A program made the position numbers and the translations under genes. A stretch of DNA of 64,000 nt from Diploptera punctata (Eukaryota; Arthropoda; Insecta; Blattodea; Blaberidae). This document shows positions 23,777 through 36,913 of this stretch, piece after piece. The stretch lies in contig JASPKZ010007288.1 in NCBI GenBank assembly GCA_030220185.1, forward strand, positions 1,066,001 through 1,130,000. Reading direction: 5' to 3'. The notes below the pieces were generated by a model, which saw only the letters and a program-made list of their open reading frames with translations, did not search any database and was not told where the DNA came from. Every line of letters starts with the position of its first letter. The first letter of the stretch is position 1.

Positions 23777-23928
23777 TCTTTCTTACCAAGGTACTTTTTT
23801 CGTCTGGCTTATCACCTGCGACCAATCCGGCAAGGGTAACCCTATCGGCAGCAATGCTACCGCCGGCATAGGTCTCAGGATCATTTAAGCGCGCAAGCCT
23901 CTCCACCACGACAAGGTAAAGATACCAT
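21933..23928 (-). mobile_element. RTE-type LINE, copy 2 (5' end present, 3' part missing)
   Basis: From 23928 down to 21933 this copy matches the 5' leader, endonuclease, linker and start of the RT. It stops abruptly inside the RT at a position matching about 4386 in copy 1. Its left-most base by element orientation (plus 23928, after GGTAAAGATACCAT) coincides with the end of copy 3 at 60190, suggesting the true 5' terminus. Copies 1 and 2 overlap and together cover the whole element. Confidence 0.88.
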
Positions 23929-26715
23929 GGAGGGGTTTCTTATACGTATAGTATAATTTATTTTACATTCCTGTAATTTAATATTGTCTAAATGTGATTT
24001 TATTTATTACTGTTACAGGTTAGAATAATTGATATAATTTAGGTTATCTTTTAGGTTATTATACATGTTATCTTATAAATTATATTTCGTATTTTGGTTG
24101 TCAGGTTAGATTACTTTAATAATGTTAGGTAAGTTTATAAGAATCTAACTATTTTGGATCTGTTCTCCGTTTTTCAACTTTTTCAGGTATTCACATACTG
24201 CGGTTACGTACTAAAATTTACCTTTTCCATAATATTTTTTCTATGGGCGTTCGAATGGCCGACGGTTACAATATAAATACATGTTTCTGCTCGTTCTTTC
24301 CATATTATGTTATAATAATTTGACAACGGTTACTTTTAAAGGATAAAATATAATATGAATTGCATTAAACTTGTTATCAGTCGCGTTTGTCAATATCTTG
24401 CCTTGCACAAGCACAACCCGTCATAGTTTAAACAGGTAGTGAGTCGTTGTTGGGTTTTTAATCAGGACTAGTTTTCTGCGAGAAATTTTACTTGCTTTTT
24501 CTTCACCTGTATACAATGCAAGAAAACTTCAAGATCCAAATAGTCTCCAACAATATATAATAAACATAAGCATCCTTATCATATTATATTTTTTTTGTTA
24601 TGGAGTATGAATGGTGTGCCTTGCCTTTAATGTTCGAGTTGTAGCGAGCGTGGACTTGACAGTAAACTGACAACATTTCCAGTAATGTCCTCTATATACA
24701 TGTGTGTCCGAAAAATTATGCACATGTAATCCGGAGTTAACAATCCTCTCCCGGCAGACTATTTTATGTAACGAACCTAGAACATGTTAAAAATACGTAC
24801 AAAAGGAAAGGTTAAATTATGGATGGATATAAAAACAAAGGATGGAAAGATCAAAATTTAACTTCATATGCACTACTGCGAGAACGAATTGTAAAAACAT
24901 GCTTCAAGAATCCTTTAGATTACCCTACAAAATTAATTTACCTATAATTCTCGGTGCCAAATATTTAATATAATTTATATATTTATATATTACGAACTTA
25001 TTACCATAAAAATAAACAGAAATTTAAAGAGAATTATCCACGTTTTTACAGCATCGGATAAAATTTGATGCAAGTACCTAAATTCAACATAACTGGAATC
25101 CAGACCTATGCAAACTAAACACACAGAGATTAGGAAAGCAAATTAATCATTTAAATATTTAAAAATAACAAATAAGTACTAATCAATTTTGAATACTTTT
25201 AAATTCATACTAAGACACCGTTGAGGTTATGTAATAAGATATAAAATATAAAAATGATACCTGGTAAGTCAGTCGTCCTCAACTAAATTATTAAACTTCA
25301 TCAAGTAGTTCAAATATGGAGGCCTTTCAAAAAACGTACCAGGTACCAATTCTATATTTAACATCTAACCTATCTTGGTCATTTCCTAATGTATTCAATT
25401 ACTATCATGAGTTAGTATTAGTATTTGGATATTGCTTTTTATTTATATAATTGTTCTTTAAAATAGAATTATTTATGAGTCAGAGTGAGTTTTATATTTT
25501 TGACACTTTCTCCTACATGCGTTGTTCCGATTTTAAAATATTTCTTAATATCTCTAAATTCCTCCTTAGTTTAGGTATTAATCTAGTAGTAGTAGTGGTA
25601 GTAGTATGACTTAATTAGACTAAAAGTAATATAAATACGTTATTTACAGACAGTAAGCCGTATGTGCTACTGACAATCCGTTACAATAAAGTAATGTTTG
25701 GCAATAGTATTACATAAGACAAAACGAACACACAATAATATTACAATTAGATAATAATAGAATAACATTATACATTGATTAGGGTGTGTAGAATTATTAA
25801 AAAATAATTATATTGCATTTTGATAATATATTACATGGATGAGCGTTGTTCTTATTTTCCTCGTTTCGTACAGAAATTTACCCATGTTTATCCAATTTTC
25901 TGAATTTATGAAAAACTCGTGGCATGCCAATCTTTCACTATATGAATTTAGAAATCTTTTCGGTAGTAACTGACGCCTTCAATATTCTAAATCGTTACAT
26001 TTTCCCGCACATTGGACATATTTGCAAATCGTGAACGTCGCTAAATTTTAGAAATTTCCATGCCCCTCGCATAACCCAGATCCTAGATCCTAGATTCAGT
26101 TTATAATATTATTTTCCCCAAATTTGTTTTACGTCCCTTTGTAAAACAGTGAGCGTTTTCTCGTACATTCGGTGGGAATATCTTGTTAGTTTATATGCAA
26201 GTACCTCCTTCTTATTTTCCCCCATACATTCTTGCGATTTTGAATCCCTTTCTCCCAATCCATCCCAATCTTTTCGAGTTCTCTCCTATCCTCGCCTGCC
26301 CAGAATTTCACATCTATGTTCCTAATTTTGGTGGTCGTAACAAATTGCTATGAGCATTGTTTGTAATTTTATAGGATTATTATTTTGTTTATTTTTCTCT
26401 TCTTTGCATCGTCATTTTTAAAGTGCTTATAATATATTCTGTATCATACAACTGGCTCAATTATATGTATCATTTCTGTGATTGTACTGCATGTTAATAC
26501 GTCTACACAATTTATTGGTGAATTACATTTATCCTTGTTCGTAGTTAAAAAAGGAACAAAAATTCACAGGTCACAACTGTTGAAGGGAACTACGTAAATT
26601 GCTCTTTATTATTCACAAAAAATTAATAAAGTAAACTCTAATTTCCATGCCCCTCGCTGAATTTTCCATACCATCAAATTCTGACACTTTGTACCTATAT
26701 CCTAAATGCGACGTT
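23929..26715. other. AT-rich stretch without clear content
   Basis: A minus-strand translation near 26210-26310 (WEKGIQNRKNVWGKI) faintly resembles the end of a LINE, but too weakly to call. The rest shows nothing. Confidence 0.45.
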
Positions 26716-26749
26716 ATCGGGGTGACGCGATTAGAAATTAAAACAGACC

Positions 26750-26785
<36 letters not shown>

Positions 26786-26834
26786 ATATCGGGGTGACGC
26801 GATTAGAAATTAAAACAAGACCATATATATAAAC
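26716..26834. repeat. Direct repeats of about 40 bp flanking a (TA)n tract
   Basis: ATCGGGGTGACGCGATTAG followed by AAATTAAAACAGACCAT occurs at 26717-26752. It recurs, nearly identical, at 26788-26825. A (TA)n tract at 26753-26781 lies between. Confidence 0.85.
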
Positions 26835-26956
26835 ACACGCCTGTAGTCTGCTAAAGTTTAATTTTAATTTAGATATTCTTATAATCGGGGAATTAGAATT
26901 ATTTTCCAACTAGATCATAAGTTATTTTTGAAAATATATTTGACAGCATATATCAC

Positions 26957-26977
26957 TCTCTCTCTCTCTCTCTCTCC

Positions 26978-27013
<36 letters not shown>

Positions 27014-27014
27014 T
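26957..27014. repeat. (CT)n-(CA)n compound microsatellite
   Basis: About 40 bp of CT units run directly into about 18 bp of CA units. Confidence 0.95.
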
Positions 27015-27039
27015 TCTCTCCTACTCTCAACATATATAT

Positions 27040-27335
27040 TCTTCTTTGAGTTCTACTTGGCCTCCCTAAAAACCTCCATACATTCTTGCCTTTCGTGAGC
27101 CTTAATTATCATATCTTGATCCCAAGTTGCCTGTTGTCATTGTAAATATCATCAAAGGCCATCGTAGTCTTGGTCTTTCAACTTCTTCAGTATATAAAAT
27201 GATCTCGGTCACCCTATTGGCTTTTATCCTGACTCCATGTCATAGCCTTTCAATTGTTCTTAATTTAGTATTAGTTTCCATATAAATATCCTCATATAGA
27301 ATTAGCAGTTCGATACTTATCACTCTCTTGAATCC
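27040..27335 (-). pseudogene. Possible LINE 3' coding relic
   Basis: The minus strand reads TNTKLRTIERL, then RIKANRVTEIILYTEEVERPRLRW and LGSRYDN with stops between. This loosely follows the pattern of the RH.GHV, GRRPRGRPRLRW and NLG segments at LINE C-termini. Heavily decayed and uncertain. Confidence 0.35.
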
Positions 27336-27439
27336 TGAACTTAATTATTTGTGGGAATGAAATGTTTGTTTTAATGGATTTCTTTTACATGAAATAATAT
27401 TAATTCTGAAAGTAAAATTAGTTCTTGGGCAATAAATCA

Positions 27440-27545
27440 TCATCATCGTCCTTTCAAGTATTAGGTCCAGTGGCCCGTTACGGTCTCCCGCCATCTCCGA
27501 AATGGTCGACCCACAGATCTTCTGCCTCGAGGAATGAGGTGAAGA
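27440..27545. repeat. Dispersed repeat, copy 2 (partner at 5941-6060)
   Basis: A CAT-rich start is followed by CAAGTATTAGGTCCAG, CCCGTTACGGTCT and GTCGACCCACAGATCTTCTG. The first half matches 5970-6010. Confidence 0.45.
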
Positions 27546-27892
27546 ATTTTGGGCAATAAATGTGGAGTCATTATGTCTTCCTAAAAATTATTTGTAGAGT
27601 TTCAGCATTTTTTGTCACATGAGTTTCAAGTAGCTCAATATTAACATTTTTATTTAAAAATTAGTGTACATTTGATATAAGTTGAGAGTTTATAATAACG
27701 TATAGCACGGTAGGTATCTACAGTAAAACTAACTCAAAGCGGAACAGCATGGGACCTTTTTTCCGCATTAGACAAAATTCCGCATTATAAAAAACTAAAG
27801 CTTATTAATATTCGTAGATTATAGAGTTCCGTATATGTCTTCTTTACGTGTCTGGATTATTTGTAGTTACGCTGCCGTTGAAAAGTGAAGTC

Positions 27893-28570
27893 CATTAAAA
27901 AGCTCCTTATTCGCGGGGGATATGTTCCGCAAATATACTACGAATGTGGAATGGTAATTTGTATGGGTACACAGGGGATATATCCCAAGATTACAGAATA
28001 AAATAAAAATTATCAATATAAAATTAATTAATGAGAGAGATTTTGAACAGTTTCTATCAATTATTACTGTCAGGGGTTTAGGCAAGGACTTATAGAACTT
28101 TGTAATTTGTTTTTCCTGTTTTGCCGCTTTTAAAAGGTCTTTCAATTAAGATTGATATTCAGCTGTGGATTCTGCGATATGTTGTCTTCCGATTTCTTCA
28201 TTCATTAACATTGAAACTGCGTGATATAGACGCAAACAACTAGCCAACGCGTATAAACGGTCAAGACTATTTCTATTTTTACTTTAAGAGGCAACACTAA
28301 TTTTTTCTCTCCGGTAGTAATTTATCTTTCCTTTACTCGACATTATAAACAGGGAACAAAGCACAAGATACACGTGTCATGCAATCAAAATTATAGCATC
28401 AAATGACAAGTTGAAACAATAATATACCGATCGTGGCGATGGAGGCATTTATCAAAGTAAATATCGTCACGTGAAATACTACATCAGCTTTTAACAATGA
28501 ACTTTAGGATTAGTGACAATAAGGTTAGTTTTGTTTTGATATCTATGAGTCCATTTGGTTTGAATCACTA
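27893..28570 (-). mobile_element. Tigger/pogo-type transposon B fragment
   Basis: The right end by orientation, CATTAAAAAGCTCCTTATTCG at 27893, is the TIR of the family at 10528-12860. The homology runs collinearly to about 28570. It includes a transposase start near 28342, an internal deletion, and the C-terminal LKAAKQEKQITKFYK (28145 to 28080). The other TIR is not found, so B is truncated at its 5' side, inside element A. Confidence 0.65.
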
Positions 28571-29080
28571 TTTGTAAAAACCGCCTTGACACATGCCTGC
28601 AGAAAAAATAGTCCCGTTTCATCACCGTTAAAACTGTCTCTTAGGCGGGTATCCTGAAATTAAAGTTTGCAGTTTCGTTTCCGCTCACTAACTACACTTT
28701 TGCGCATATCCTTTGATTCTCCGCAAATTTCAATCCACATTACATTGTGTTGTCTTTTAAAACTCTCCAGCCAACCTGAGGATACCTTAAAATCGTTATT
28801 CTCTAGCGATATAGTAACAGCTAGCTCTTGACTTTGGAGCTTCGATCCGGAAATTAGGAGATGTTTTGGGCGAGAACTTGTAAAACACTCGCACAATATT
28901 TCGTTGATTTGTTTACATATTAGCTTTCTCTTGTTTTGACAATTTCCTTGCATCCGTCCATTCATTATTTTTTCCTTGTGTTTTAAAGTCTCATACACTT
29001 GAGTTTTTCCACATTTACGTTTAGTCATTATTTCGGGGACTGAGTTTTTTATATTCAATATCTTTCACTTTTTCCTAAGG
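28560..29080 (-). pseudogene. Tigger A transposase, main remnant (start codon lies at 42945)
   Basis: The frame 29058 to 28660 carries KCGKTQVYETLKHKEKI (end of the first helix-turn-helix) and a CENP-B-type DNA-binding domain with SSGWLESFKRQHN and EICGESKD. After a stop at 28660, FNGDETGLFF at about 28610 holds the first catalytic Asp of the DDE domain. The rest of the catalytic domain is missing. Upstream of 29058 the line LRKKVKDIEYKKLSP continues to 29080, where the Mutator-type element begins. The missing beginning, MAKTYVS, is found at 42945-42925 on the other side of that element. Inactive. Confidence 0.75.
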
Positions 29081-29632
29081 GGGCTCATACACCCTGCACG
29101 AGGTAAATATACATACACATGTTACTTTACAATACATAAAAAACTATAAAACAGAAAATTATGAAAAGTTTCACACATGTAGTATACTCTATTGGCCTAC
29201 ATTTGATATTAAAATTGTTATTATTGAAGCAAAAGTTTTGTAATTGCAGGAAAATAAAATGTGCATAATTTCAGTATCTTGTATATTATATCATACATTA
29301 TTACTTAAAAACTAATAACCTGACTAGTATAAACAATTTTTTATATAAATATAACACCCTAATAAAGCTTGTGAACTATTAAGGTGTGCCCAGAGTTATT
29401 GATTTAGAGCAAAAAAATAATTTTATTAATAATTTTTTTAATTACGTTTTACAATATAAGGTAACTGAGGGCCACTTAACGTTTGAGAATTTTTACAGCT
29501 GCCATTTTGGCCCGAATTTGTTTGGTTTTCTTTGTATTGTATTCTTGTATATGTTTACTTTCTTTCAAAAAAGTAATTATTGTACTTGCATGTTAAATTT
29601 ACTAAACTAATCGTTTCCCTAAAGCTTACCTT

Positions 29633-29668
29633 TGGGCCATACCATACATATGTATGTGGTATGGCCCA
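29633..29668. repeat. 36-bp palindrome carrying GGGCCATA motifs
   Basis: Left arm TGGGCCATACCA pairs perfectly with right arm TGGTATGGCCCA. The inner bases are near-symmetric around CATATG. Related GGGCCATAACA motifs lie near 40157, 40509 and 40526 on the far side of the LTR element. They probably mark the subterminal parts of the pogo-like remnant. Confidence 0.7.
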
Positions 29669-29845
29669 CTTATTTCCCCATTTAAAACACTGGTTAAATT
29701 TTACTCAGGAATGTAATTAATATGCAATGGAAACAATGTAATGTACGGTATGAATAAGAACAGTTTACAACATATCAATGAAGTCAGTTTACAAATAATT
29801 AACTCAAAAGTATATAACTTATGTCAAATTATGGAAAACAAAGAT

Positions 29846-29984
29846 TCATTTGCAAGTTTGGCAAACGTAAGCTTCGTGATCTTCTCTGGACAGTCCTACG
29901 CATTCTTCATGAACATAATTATTACGCACTATACACAGGGCTCATGTCCTTAAAATCGTCTTCTTTGCAAACTGTGCAGTACCA
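29846..29984 (-). pseudogene. PHD-like zinc finger end of a pogo-like transposase, cut off by the LTR element
   Basis: The minus strand from 29984 reads WYCTVCKEDDFKDM. After a one-base shift it reads LCIVRNNYVHEECVGL and then AYVCQTCK followed by a stop at 29848-29846. The order Cys2, Cys(Cys), His-x2-Cys, Cys2 is that of a PHD or related finger. One Cys has become Arg (CGT for TGT). I know such C-terminal fingers from insect pogo-like transposases. The preceding part of the protein is at 39393-40063, so the LTR element split the gene. Confidence 0.65.
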
Positions 29985-30051
29985 TCTGAGAGATTGGATT
30001 GGTAGATTCTTAGGATTTCCATTAGCCTCCGTTATTTTAGCTCTTTGGGAT

Positions 30052-30850
30052 TGTTATAAATAGGATAATTTAGGACTAGATATTTTAATTAATTATATTA
30101 AATAGTATTAATATTATAGGTTTCATATTAGACAGAATTGGTAATCAGATTTACCTTGACTAGTACATTTAAATCTATATCAAATCATATACAGTTACAA
30201 GTTGAGGTTCTGGAAACATCCAGAACGAAATATAGCCTAAGGATGAGAAAGTCAGGGTTTTCACATTCCAACAGACAGACAGGACAAATGTCCCGCTAGG
30301 GCCTATGAACTTACTATGCTTGGTGAAAGAGAGAGAGATTACAGTTAGGCCTGCAGAGTGGTAGTCATAAAAGCGTAGAATGACTGAACGACCAGTGTTG
30401 AAGAGTAGAGTGGTTGGAGCAGAGCTGTGTATAAGTCTGCACATGTTGTTCTTAATAGGATATTGGGGGCCTTTATAATAAAATCAAGATGGATAGGTTT
30501 AGAAATAAATTTAAGTAGTATGAAGTAATATGGGTTGTTTAGCCCAGTATGGGGCGAAGTTTCAACATACCGCGGTTTAACCTCTCTCTCTTTCCCTCCC
30601 CCCCATGAATATGTATTAGAATAAGTTAGGCTAATTTATTTATTTTGTAATTATTTGTTCTTATAATTTTTAAATATAGATGGTTATTTAATTAGTTATT
30701 TATTTGTCTCGAATACCCTCTACTATAAAGTAATCAGCCATGCCGCTCGGCTAACATAATCCGTAGTTAAATCACACTATCTAACCGTTCACTAGTAATC
30801 CATGTTCCAAAGGTCCTTTATGCCCTAAAATAGCTACCATAGGTGTAACA
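30052..30850 (+). repeat. 5' LTR
   Basis: TGTTATAAATAGG to GGTGTAACA, 799 bp, aligned end to end with 38572-39392. An open frame inside (30175-30444, minus) is present in both LTRs and has no family features. Confidence 0.92.
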
Positions 30851-30851
30851 G

Positions 30852-30863
30852 TGGTGGAGGCGG
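30852..30863 (+). promoter_or_regulatory. Possible primer-binding site
   Basis: TGGTGGAGGCGG starts two bases after the 5' LTR. TGG at this place fits pairing with the CCA end of a tRNA. The tRNA is not identified. Confidence 0.45.
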
Positions 30864-31834
30864 TTCTGATCGTACAAATAATATATATTTTTTTTTTCTG
30901 ATAGGGAAACGAACCCTTACAGTTTCTGGACCGCTTGGAATACGTAAATATTAATATGTTGAGATACGTACAGTCAATTTAGTATAAGATTATGTGAACA
31001 TAGGGAAATTATTAATTGATATTGTTAATTAAAATTAATTAAACAACATGGCAAGAGAAAGAGAGATACGTATAATAATTCACACATGGGGAACAATAGG
31101 TTTTTGAACATCCATATCTTGTAAGAATTTTATGTGCTATGGTTATCTTAAATGTTAAGATTTTGTTGATGCACCAGGATTGAATGGCAATTTTTCGTGG
31201 CAAATACATAACAAATATGTCTGCGGGATTCAATTTATGTGGTTTTGAGATGCACTTGATAAATATTGGAAATATTTAGGCACATAAAATTAGTATTTTA
31301 CTTATTAGGAGGATATTGAACATTGCCAGGATCGGGGTTGACGGATGCAAATCGAACTCGTGGCTCGTGGACGGGGGTTCCGCCATGGTGGTTGTGACCA
31401 AAAATCATTTCTCTGCAAATAATAAGTACGAATAAAATAGCATCAACTAATTACCTTCGTGGAAAATTATTTTCATATAATATGGAAATCCCAATTTGTT
31501 TAGATGTCTCTGATTATCAATTGCAACATCAGACTATTAATTGCAACATCAGGGCAACTCAAGCGATAACAACGTACGAAGCTATGAAACGAAATGTTGA
31601 ATTAACTGAGAATAACAGGGAACGTTATACAGCGAGATAGGAATCCATTACCAGAAAATTTTGCGAACAGATCGTTTCTGCATAGGTTGGGAAAAATATA
31701 TATAAATAAATAAATAGTCATGCGAAAAGCAAGCATTGAATTATGAACTGTGTCAATCCTTAGGTTGGCAATACAATATGCCAAGTCGAAATCATACCGA
31801 CTTCGTTTAAATAAGTGAAAAATGACGGTTCGTG

Positions 31835-31888
<54 letters not shown>

Positions 31889-34254
31889 ATTTACGGGGTA
31901 AAGATTTTGAAATTTTCCAACTTGAATGAAGGAGTTACACTTCAAATAAATCGCTCTGCACTGTACATTTTACCGAACCATCAGATAAAATATCCAAAAT
32001 CATAAAGAGTATGAATTTTATTTTACAGATTGATCTAGCAACACGTGTAATGTGTTGGTTAGGATGTTTTTCGATAGAAGTCTTGGATTCGAACTCAGGG
32101 AAAATGTATTCACTATTTGTTTAATCTCTCCAGAACAACGCAAGATGGCCGTAGTGTAAAATTGATTCAAGGTTATTGGAACTTGAACTCGTAAATTATT
32201 TTCCATTTTTATACAAGTCAGGAATATTTAGCATTTGTCGGGAGTAAAATTGGAAATTTTTCACAACTCGTATAACTAATTTATCTAGGGAGAATATGGA
32301 AGTATGGAACTTAGCTTCTTTTACAGATCAAATAACAAAAAATTAATTAAAATAAAATAAAAGTTGCTCATGGAACTCAGCTTCTTTTACAAAAATAAAT
32401 GATTAACTTAGTATAAAATTTTGTTTTCAAGGGAATTTATTTAAAGTGTAACTTATAATAGACCTAATGGACACTCTATCAGATTAGATCTCGTAACGGT
32501 GTAATGAAAATAAATTCTGAAAACTTTCCACAACTGGTACAAGGTATGTCAGCTGATGGTTCGAACTGGGACACATATTTGTCGCATACCGGTAACGTCC
32601 TTATAATTTAGAAACAAAAAGAACATAATTGAGGGATGTAGAATTTTGATCTATCTTATCGAATCGGTTGATGAACGTTAATCACCATAAGCGGTGAATT
32701 TATTAAATAATGGGTTGGATACAGGAGAGGAAAGCATCTAGATGATGGATTATAATGATTTAAATTATGTTGATTCATAAGACGAGAGATAGTTAGTACT
32801 GCTGAGGGAACCTTGATGCTGACCATTCTTATAATTCTCTGTCCGAGTAAACGACCTTGCCCGCATTAGACAGAGTATTTAATTAAATAATAATAGAACA
32901 TAATGTTTGGCAAAATAGACATACACTGATATGTTCGAAGACGTTTTAAATAATTACTAGGAATCATAAATATTCTATACTTAACGATCGCAATGAAATT
33001 AATGATAGGAAATAACTAAAGTATATCGCATACAGTAACGTGCCTATATATGCTAAAGGAAATATAGGAGCGCGAGAGTCATAAACATTTTTTTTCTCAA
33101 AAAAAAACATTAGGAAACTTGAATAGTCCTTCATATAAGTGCGGCGACAGTTGCGCCTAATTATTAATATGGTTAAATCTCAATTCAGAAGGAAATAATA
33201 TTACAAAATTATATCCGCAAAAAATAAATGAATAAATACATGGTATTGTCTATTAATCCTAACCCCAAGTGATATGATACTACATAACCAGGGATTTTTG
33301 AGTTTCTGTTGTGAATTATAAGTCTTATGTTTTATCTACATTATTAAAAAATTAATTTTCATTACTTAGGACTTTTGAGTAATTATTTGAAAACCCATAT
33401 GGTGAATAGTGACTTGCAGTTTCCCCAGAGAGATTTTATGCAGTGAAGAGTTTGGATTAAATCAAGAGTGTCTAGTTGTTTTAGGCATTATCTTTTAATG
33501 CGACTACATACTGAAAACAATATAATTTAGGTTTAATGGTGACAGCATTTTTGAAAAATTGTGAACTGTTCCGATAAAATTTTATAATATTATTGGATCA
33601 TTTAATTTCATAGTCGTAGATCTTTTGGCATTTTATTGTAGCAAGCGAAGTTGATAATTAAAACGTGGTGATAATACCGGCGCACTGTAGGACCCTAGAA
33701 CTCTGGAAATAATTTCGTGTCATTTGAAGTACAGTTTCAAATATTTGAGGAATGAGAACATGTGGGAAGTTAGAACTCAATCATTGGACGCCTTAAAAAT
33801 AATAAATAACGAACAAACAATGATAACCATAAATAATAAATAATAACCTTACTAAAATAAGCTAATAATCTGTGAATTTAAATTAACTAATTTAAAAGTA
33901 AAACATGGGCAAGTAACTGAAGTAACGGGAAACGGTAAATTATGCTAACTGAGGGGAGTAATAGATAATCTTAATTGCTACATTAAATTAAACCCGAAGA
34001 TTATGAGGACCACAAGTAAATATGGACCAACTACGAAAAATCTTAACAAACTAAATTGAATAATATTAATAATTAAATAATTAATGAAAAAAGTAGTTTG
34101 GAAGGTATAAAGAAGCATCAGATTACGAAGACAGGTCATGAGGTAAAAGAGCATGACCGAGACTCAGTGAATAACCAACGGGCAATCTGAGCTATAAAAG
34201 TAAAACATGATAACTAATCGACATAATAATGAATAATGATAATACATATAGTAA

Positions 34255-34259
34255 TAATC

Positions 34260-34304
<45 letters not shown>

Positions 34305-34832
34305 TTAATGATAATAATTCACAGAAAATTAATAAACAATAATAATAATAATTATAATAATTATAATAATAATTATTATTATAATAATAATAATACTAGT
34401 AATAAATAAAAACTAATTGCAATAACATAATGATTAGCATAAGATGGTATATCGATACTTAAAGCAATAATTAATTATATGAGAAAAACTCAGATTGAAG
34501 GATTGCGGATAAATATTGAAGTGACAAAGGGCTAAAAAATCGTAACACTGAGATACCAGGTAGGACTAGCAGTAATCCTGGTATAGTATTTTAATAATAA
34601 TAATAATAATATTAATAATAATAATAATTCTAGAAGTAAACAAATCGTAAAAGGAGTGACAGACAAACATCGACGAATAACCCTCAAGTTTGGTAAGGAG
34701 GAGATGCTAGAGACTAGTTATGATATCCACGTGAGATTAATATGATGTAACCGGGAATATCAAACTGGTAATATTAATGAAGATCCTAAGACTTAATAAA
34801 AAATATAATACTAATAAACCACCAGAAAAGTA

Positions 34833-34882
<50 letters not shown>

Positions 34883-35025
34883 CAATAACTATGGTAATAA
34901 TAATAAAAAATGGCATCAGTAATAACAATAAACCTTAACTATCATAATAATAAAAAATAAAATCAAATTGCAAGTAATGATAATGCATAATGTTAATAAT
35001 AAAACACAGTAAATTTATAACTAAC

Positions 35026-35057
<32 letters not shown>

Positions 35058-35075
35058 TAATAATAATTCACGGTA
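34255..35075. repeat. Cluster of AAT microsatellites inside the LTR element
   Basis: Separate AAT runs occur at about 34257-34303, 34338-34396 (with inverted AAT/ATT symmetry), 34591-34627, 34836-34880 and 35026-35067, inside otherwise A-rich DNA. Confidence 0.85.
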
Positions 35076-36584
35076 AATTAATAAACCACAATAATAATGA
35101 TGATTAAACAAGTGCGAACTACCAGAAATAAGACTTATGCTTATGAATAAAATGAAAGATAACGGAAAACCACAATCTGAATTTCAGCAATTAGGACTCA
35201 TTTAAGTATGAATGGGTTCCGGGATAAGTAGTAGGCTAGTTCTCGAGAAGATAACGTGAAAGCAGTCCAGATAGAGGCACGTAGTATGTTAAGCCTATAG
35301 CGGAAAACGAATGATAGGTTCAATTAACCAGCAGTTATGCCAACACGGAGGGTAGAATTTATTTTAACATCGCGAGAAATAAGGAGTGACAACAGTTTCA
35401 GATGAAGAAGGGAGGATGTGCATTATTCAACTTGGTTTAAAAAAATGTATTACAAAGAGAACGAAAGAGGATCATGGGAACTTAGGAACATTTATAAACT
35501 TTTAAAAACAATTTATAAACTTTTTGAAACGCAACGAAGAATAAGACAAGCGTTGAAAGATTTTCCCAGAATTACCGAGTACCAAGCATGCAGAAATGAT
35601 CGAATTAATTTATTCTCTTAGCAATTTAGAAAATGGAAGTTAGGATACTTCACCGATAGTTGGGTGTCTTAATCGATCTATTGGAGAGTATTATCATAAA
35701 TTGGGAATTCAAGGGCTACACTGAATATATTTCTAATGGAAATTACACAACAATTATTATACTCGGCTGATCACGACACTTGACTGAGGTGCCTACAGGA
35801 GGAAACAGAGAAAGAATTTGCGGCCGGGATCTCTCCCTCTGTATACCTTGATAGCACATCAGTGGGACTAATGACCTGTTGAGAATAGACACACACACAC
35901 ACACACATGGGATTTGGAACTTAATTAGAGTAGTGAATGACCACTAGATCGCTCTAAGACTCGCCAGACTTGGGCCCACAAATCACTCGGAACCATATCA
36001 AGATAAAAACGAGCGAATAGACTGTAACCTAGGTCAATCCTGGCTAAGCGATTTTAGGGAAATCACACAGAAACCCACAAGAAGTTAGAAGAGTAATAGA
36101 ATTAGGATAGGAAGCAAGGGAGGCATTCTATCTTGATGGAGCCTGGCATATACTAGAGCCACTGGGATAGAGATGCGAAGAGCGACCCTTAGGAGAAACA
36201 GTACACAGATGAGAGGGACAGAGAAATAGTGAGGAGTTAGGGAGCGTGCAAGTTGGAAGGTGGGACACCCCCGTATGATAGGATCTGGAGTCACAGACCT
36301 CCTTGGTGATCCTGGGGCACTGGCCATAAAATCTTGCCAGCTTGGCACCGACGTTTAGGACCATGGAACAACAGCAGATACAGAGTTAGGCATCGGAGAA
36401 CGAACATTGAACGAGAACACGGATTCTCGAGGAAATAAACTTTAGTCAAACACCCGGGTGATAATAAAGGTGAGCAAGATACGAACCCTGTCACGGGAAA
36501 TCGGATCAAATCCACCCCCAATGACGCAACGGTGATTCGGTGAAGCCACTAGATATAAGAGGAATATTCTGAAGGATCAGAATG

Positions 36585-36913
36585 AGCGGGAGTACGGTAG
36601 GGACGACTTGGGCCCCGAATGGCCAGGGCGGTGATGGATCCCCTCCCTTGAGGCGATTCGCTCGAGTTTTCTTGGGCCCCGAAGGGAGTCAGGAACTAGC
36701 GCCGTCCCCCATTGAGGCGATTAGCTCGACGAGTCCGCCAGAATGCAAATCGGAAGGAGCGGGAGTGCGGTAGGGACGAATTGGGCCCCGAATGGCCAGG
36801 GTGGTGATAAATCCCCTCCCTTGAGGCGATTCGCTCGAGTTTTCTTGAGCCCCGAAGGGAGTAAGGAACTAGCGCCACCTCCCATTGAGGCGATTAGCTC
36901 GACAAGTCCGCCG
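36585..36913 (+). repeat. Two tandem units of about 173 bp, GC-rich, in the LTR element
   Basis: Units start at 36585 and 36758 with AGCGGGAGTRCGGTAGGGAC and share GGGCCCCGAATGGCCAGGG. Each also holds two variants of GAGGCGATTMGCTCGA, so there is a smaller repeat within the unit. This is an island of high GC in an A- and G-rich region. Frames on both strands across it reflect the repeat and show no protein features. Confidence 0.9.

Noticed and set aside
30175..30444. 89-codon frame repeated at 38718-39149
   Set aside because: It lies within the two LTRs and is repeated because the LTRs are. No motif was seen.
34255..35075. CRISPR-like regularly spaced repeats
   Set aside because: The repeats are simple AAT runs with irregular spacing in a eukaryotic retroelement.
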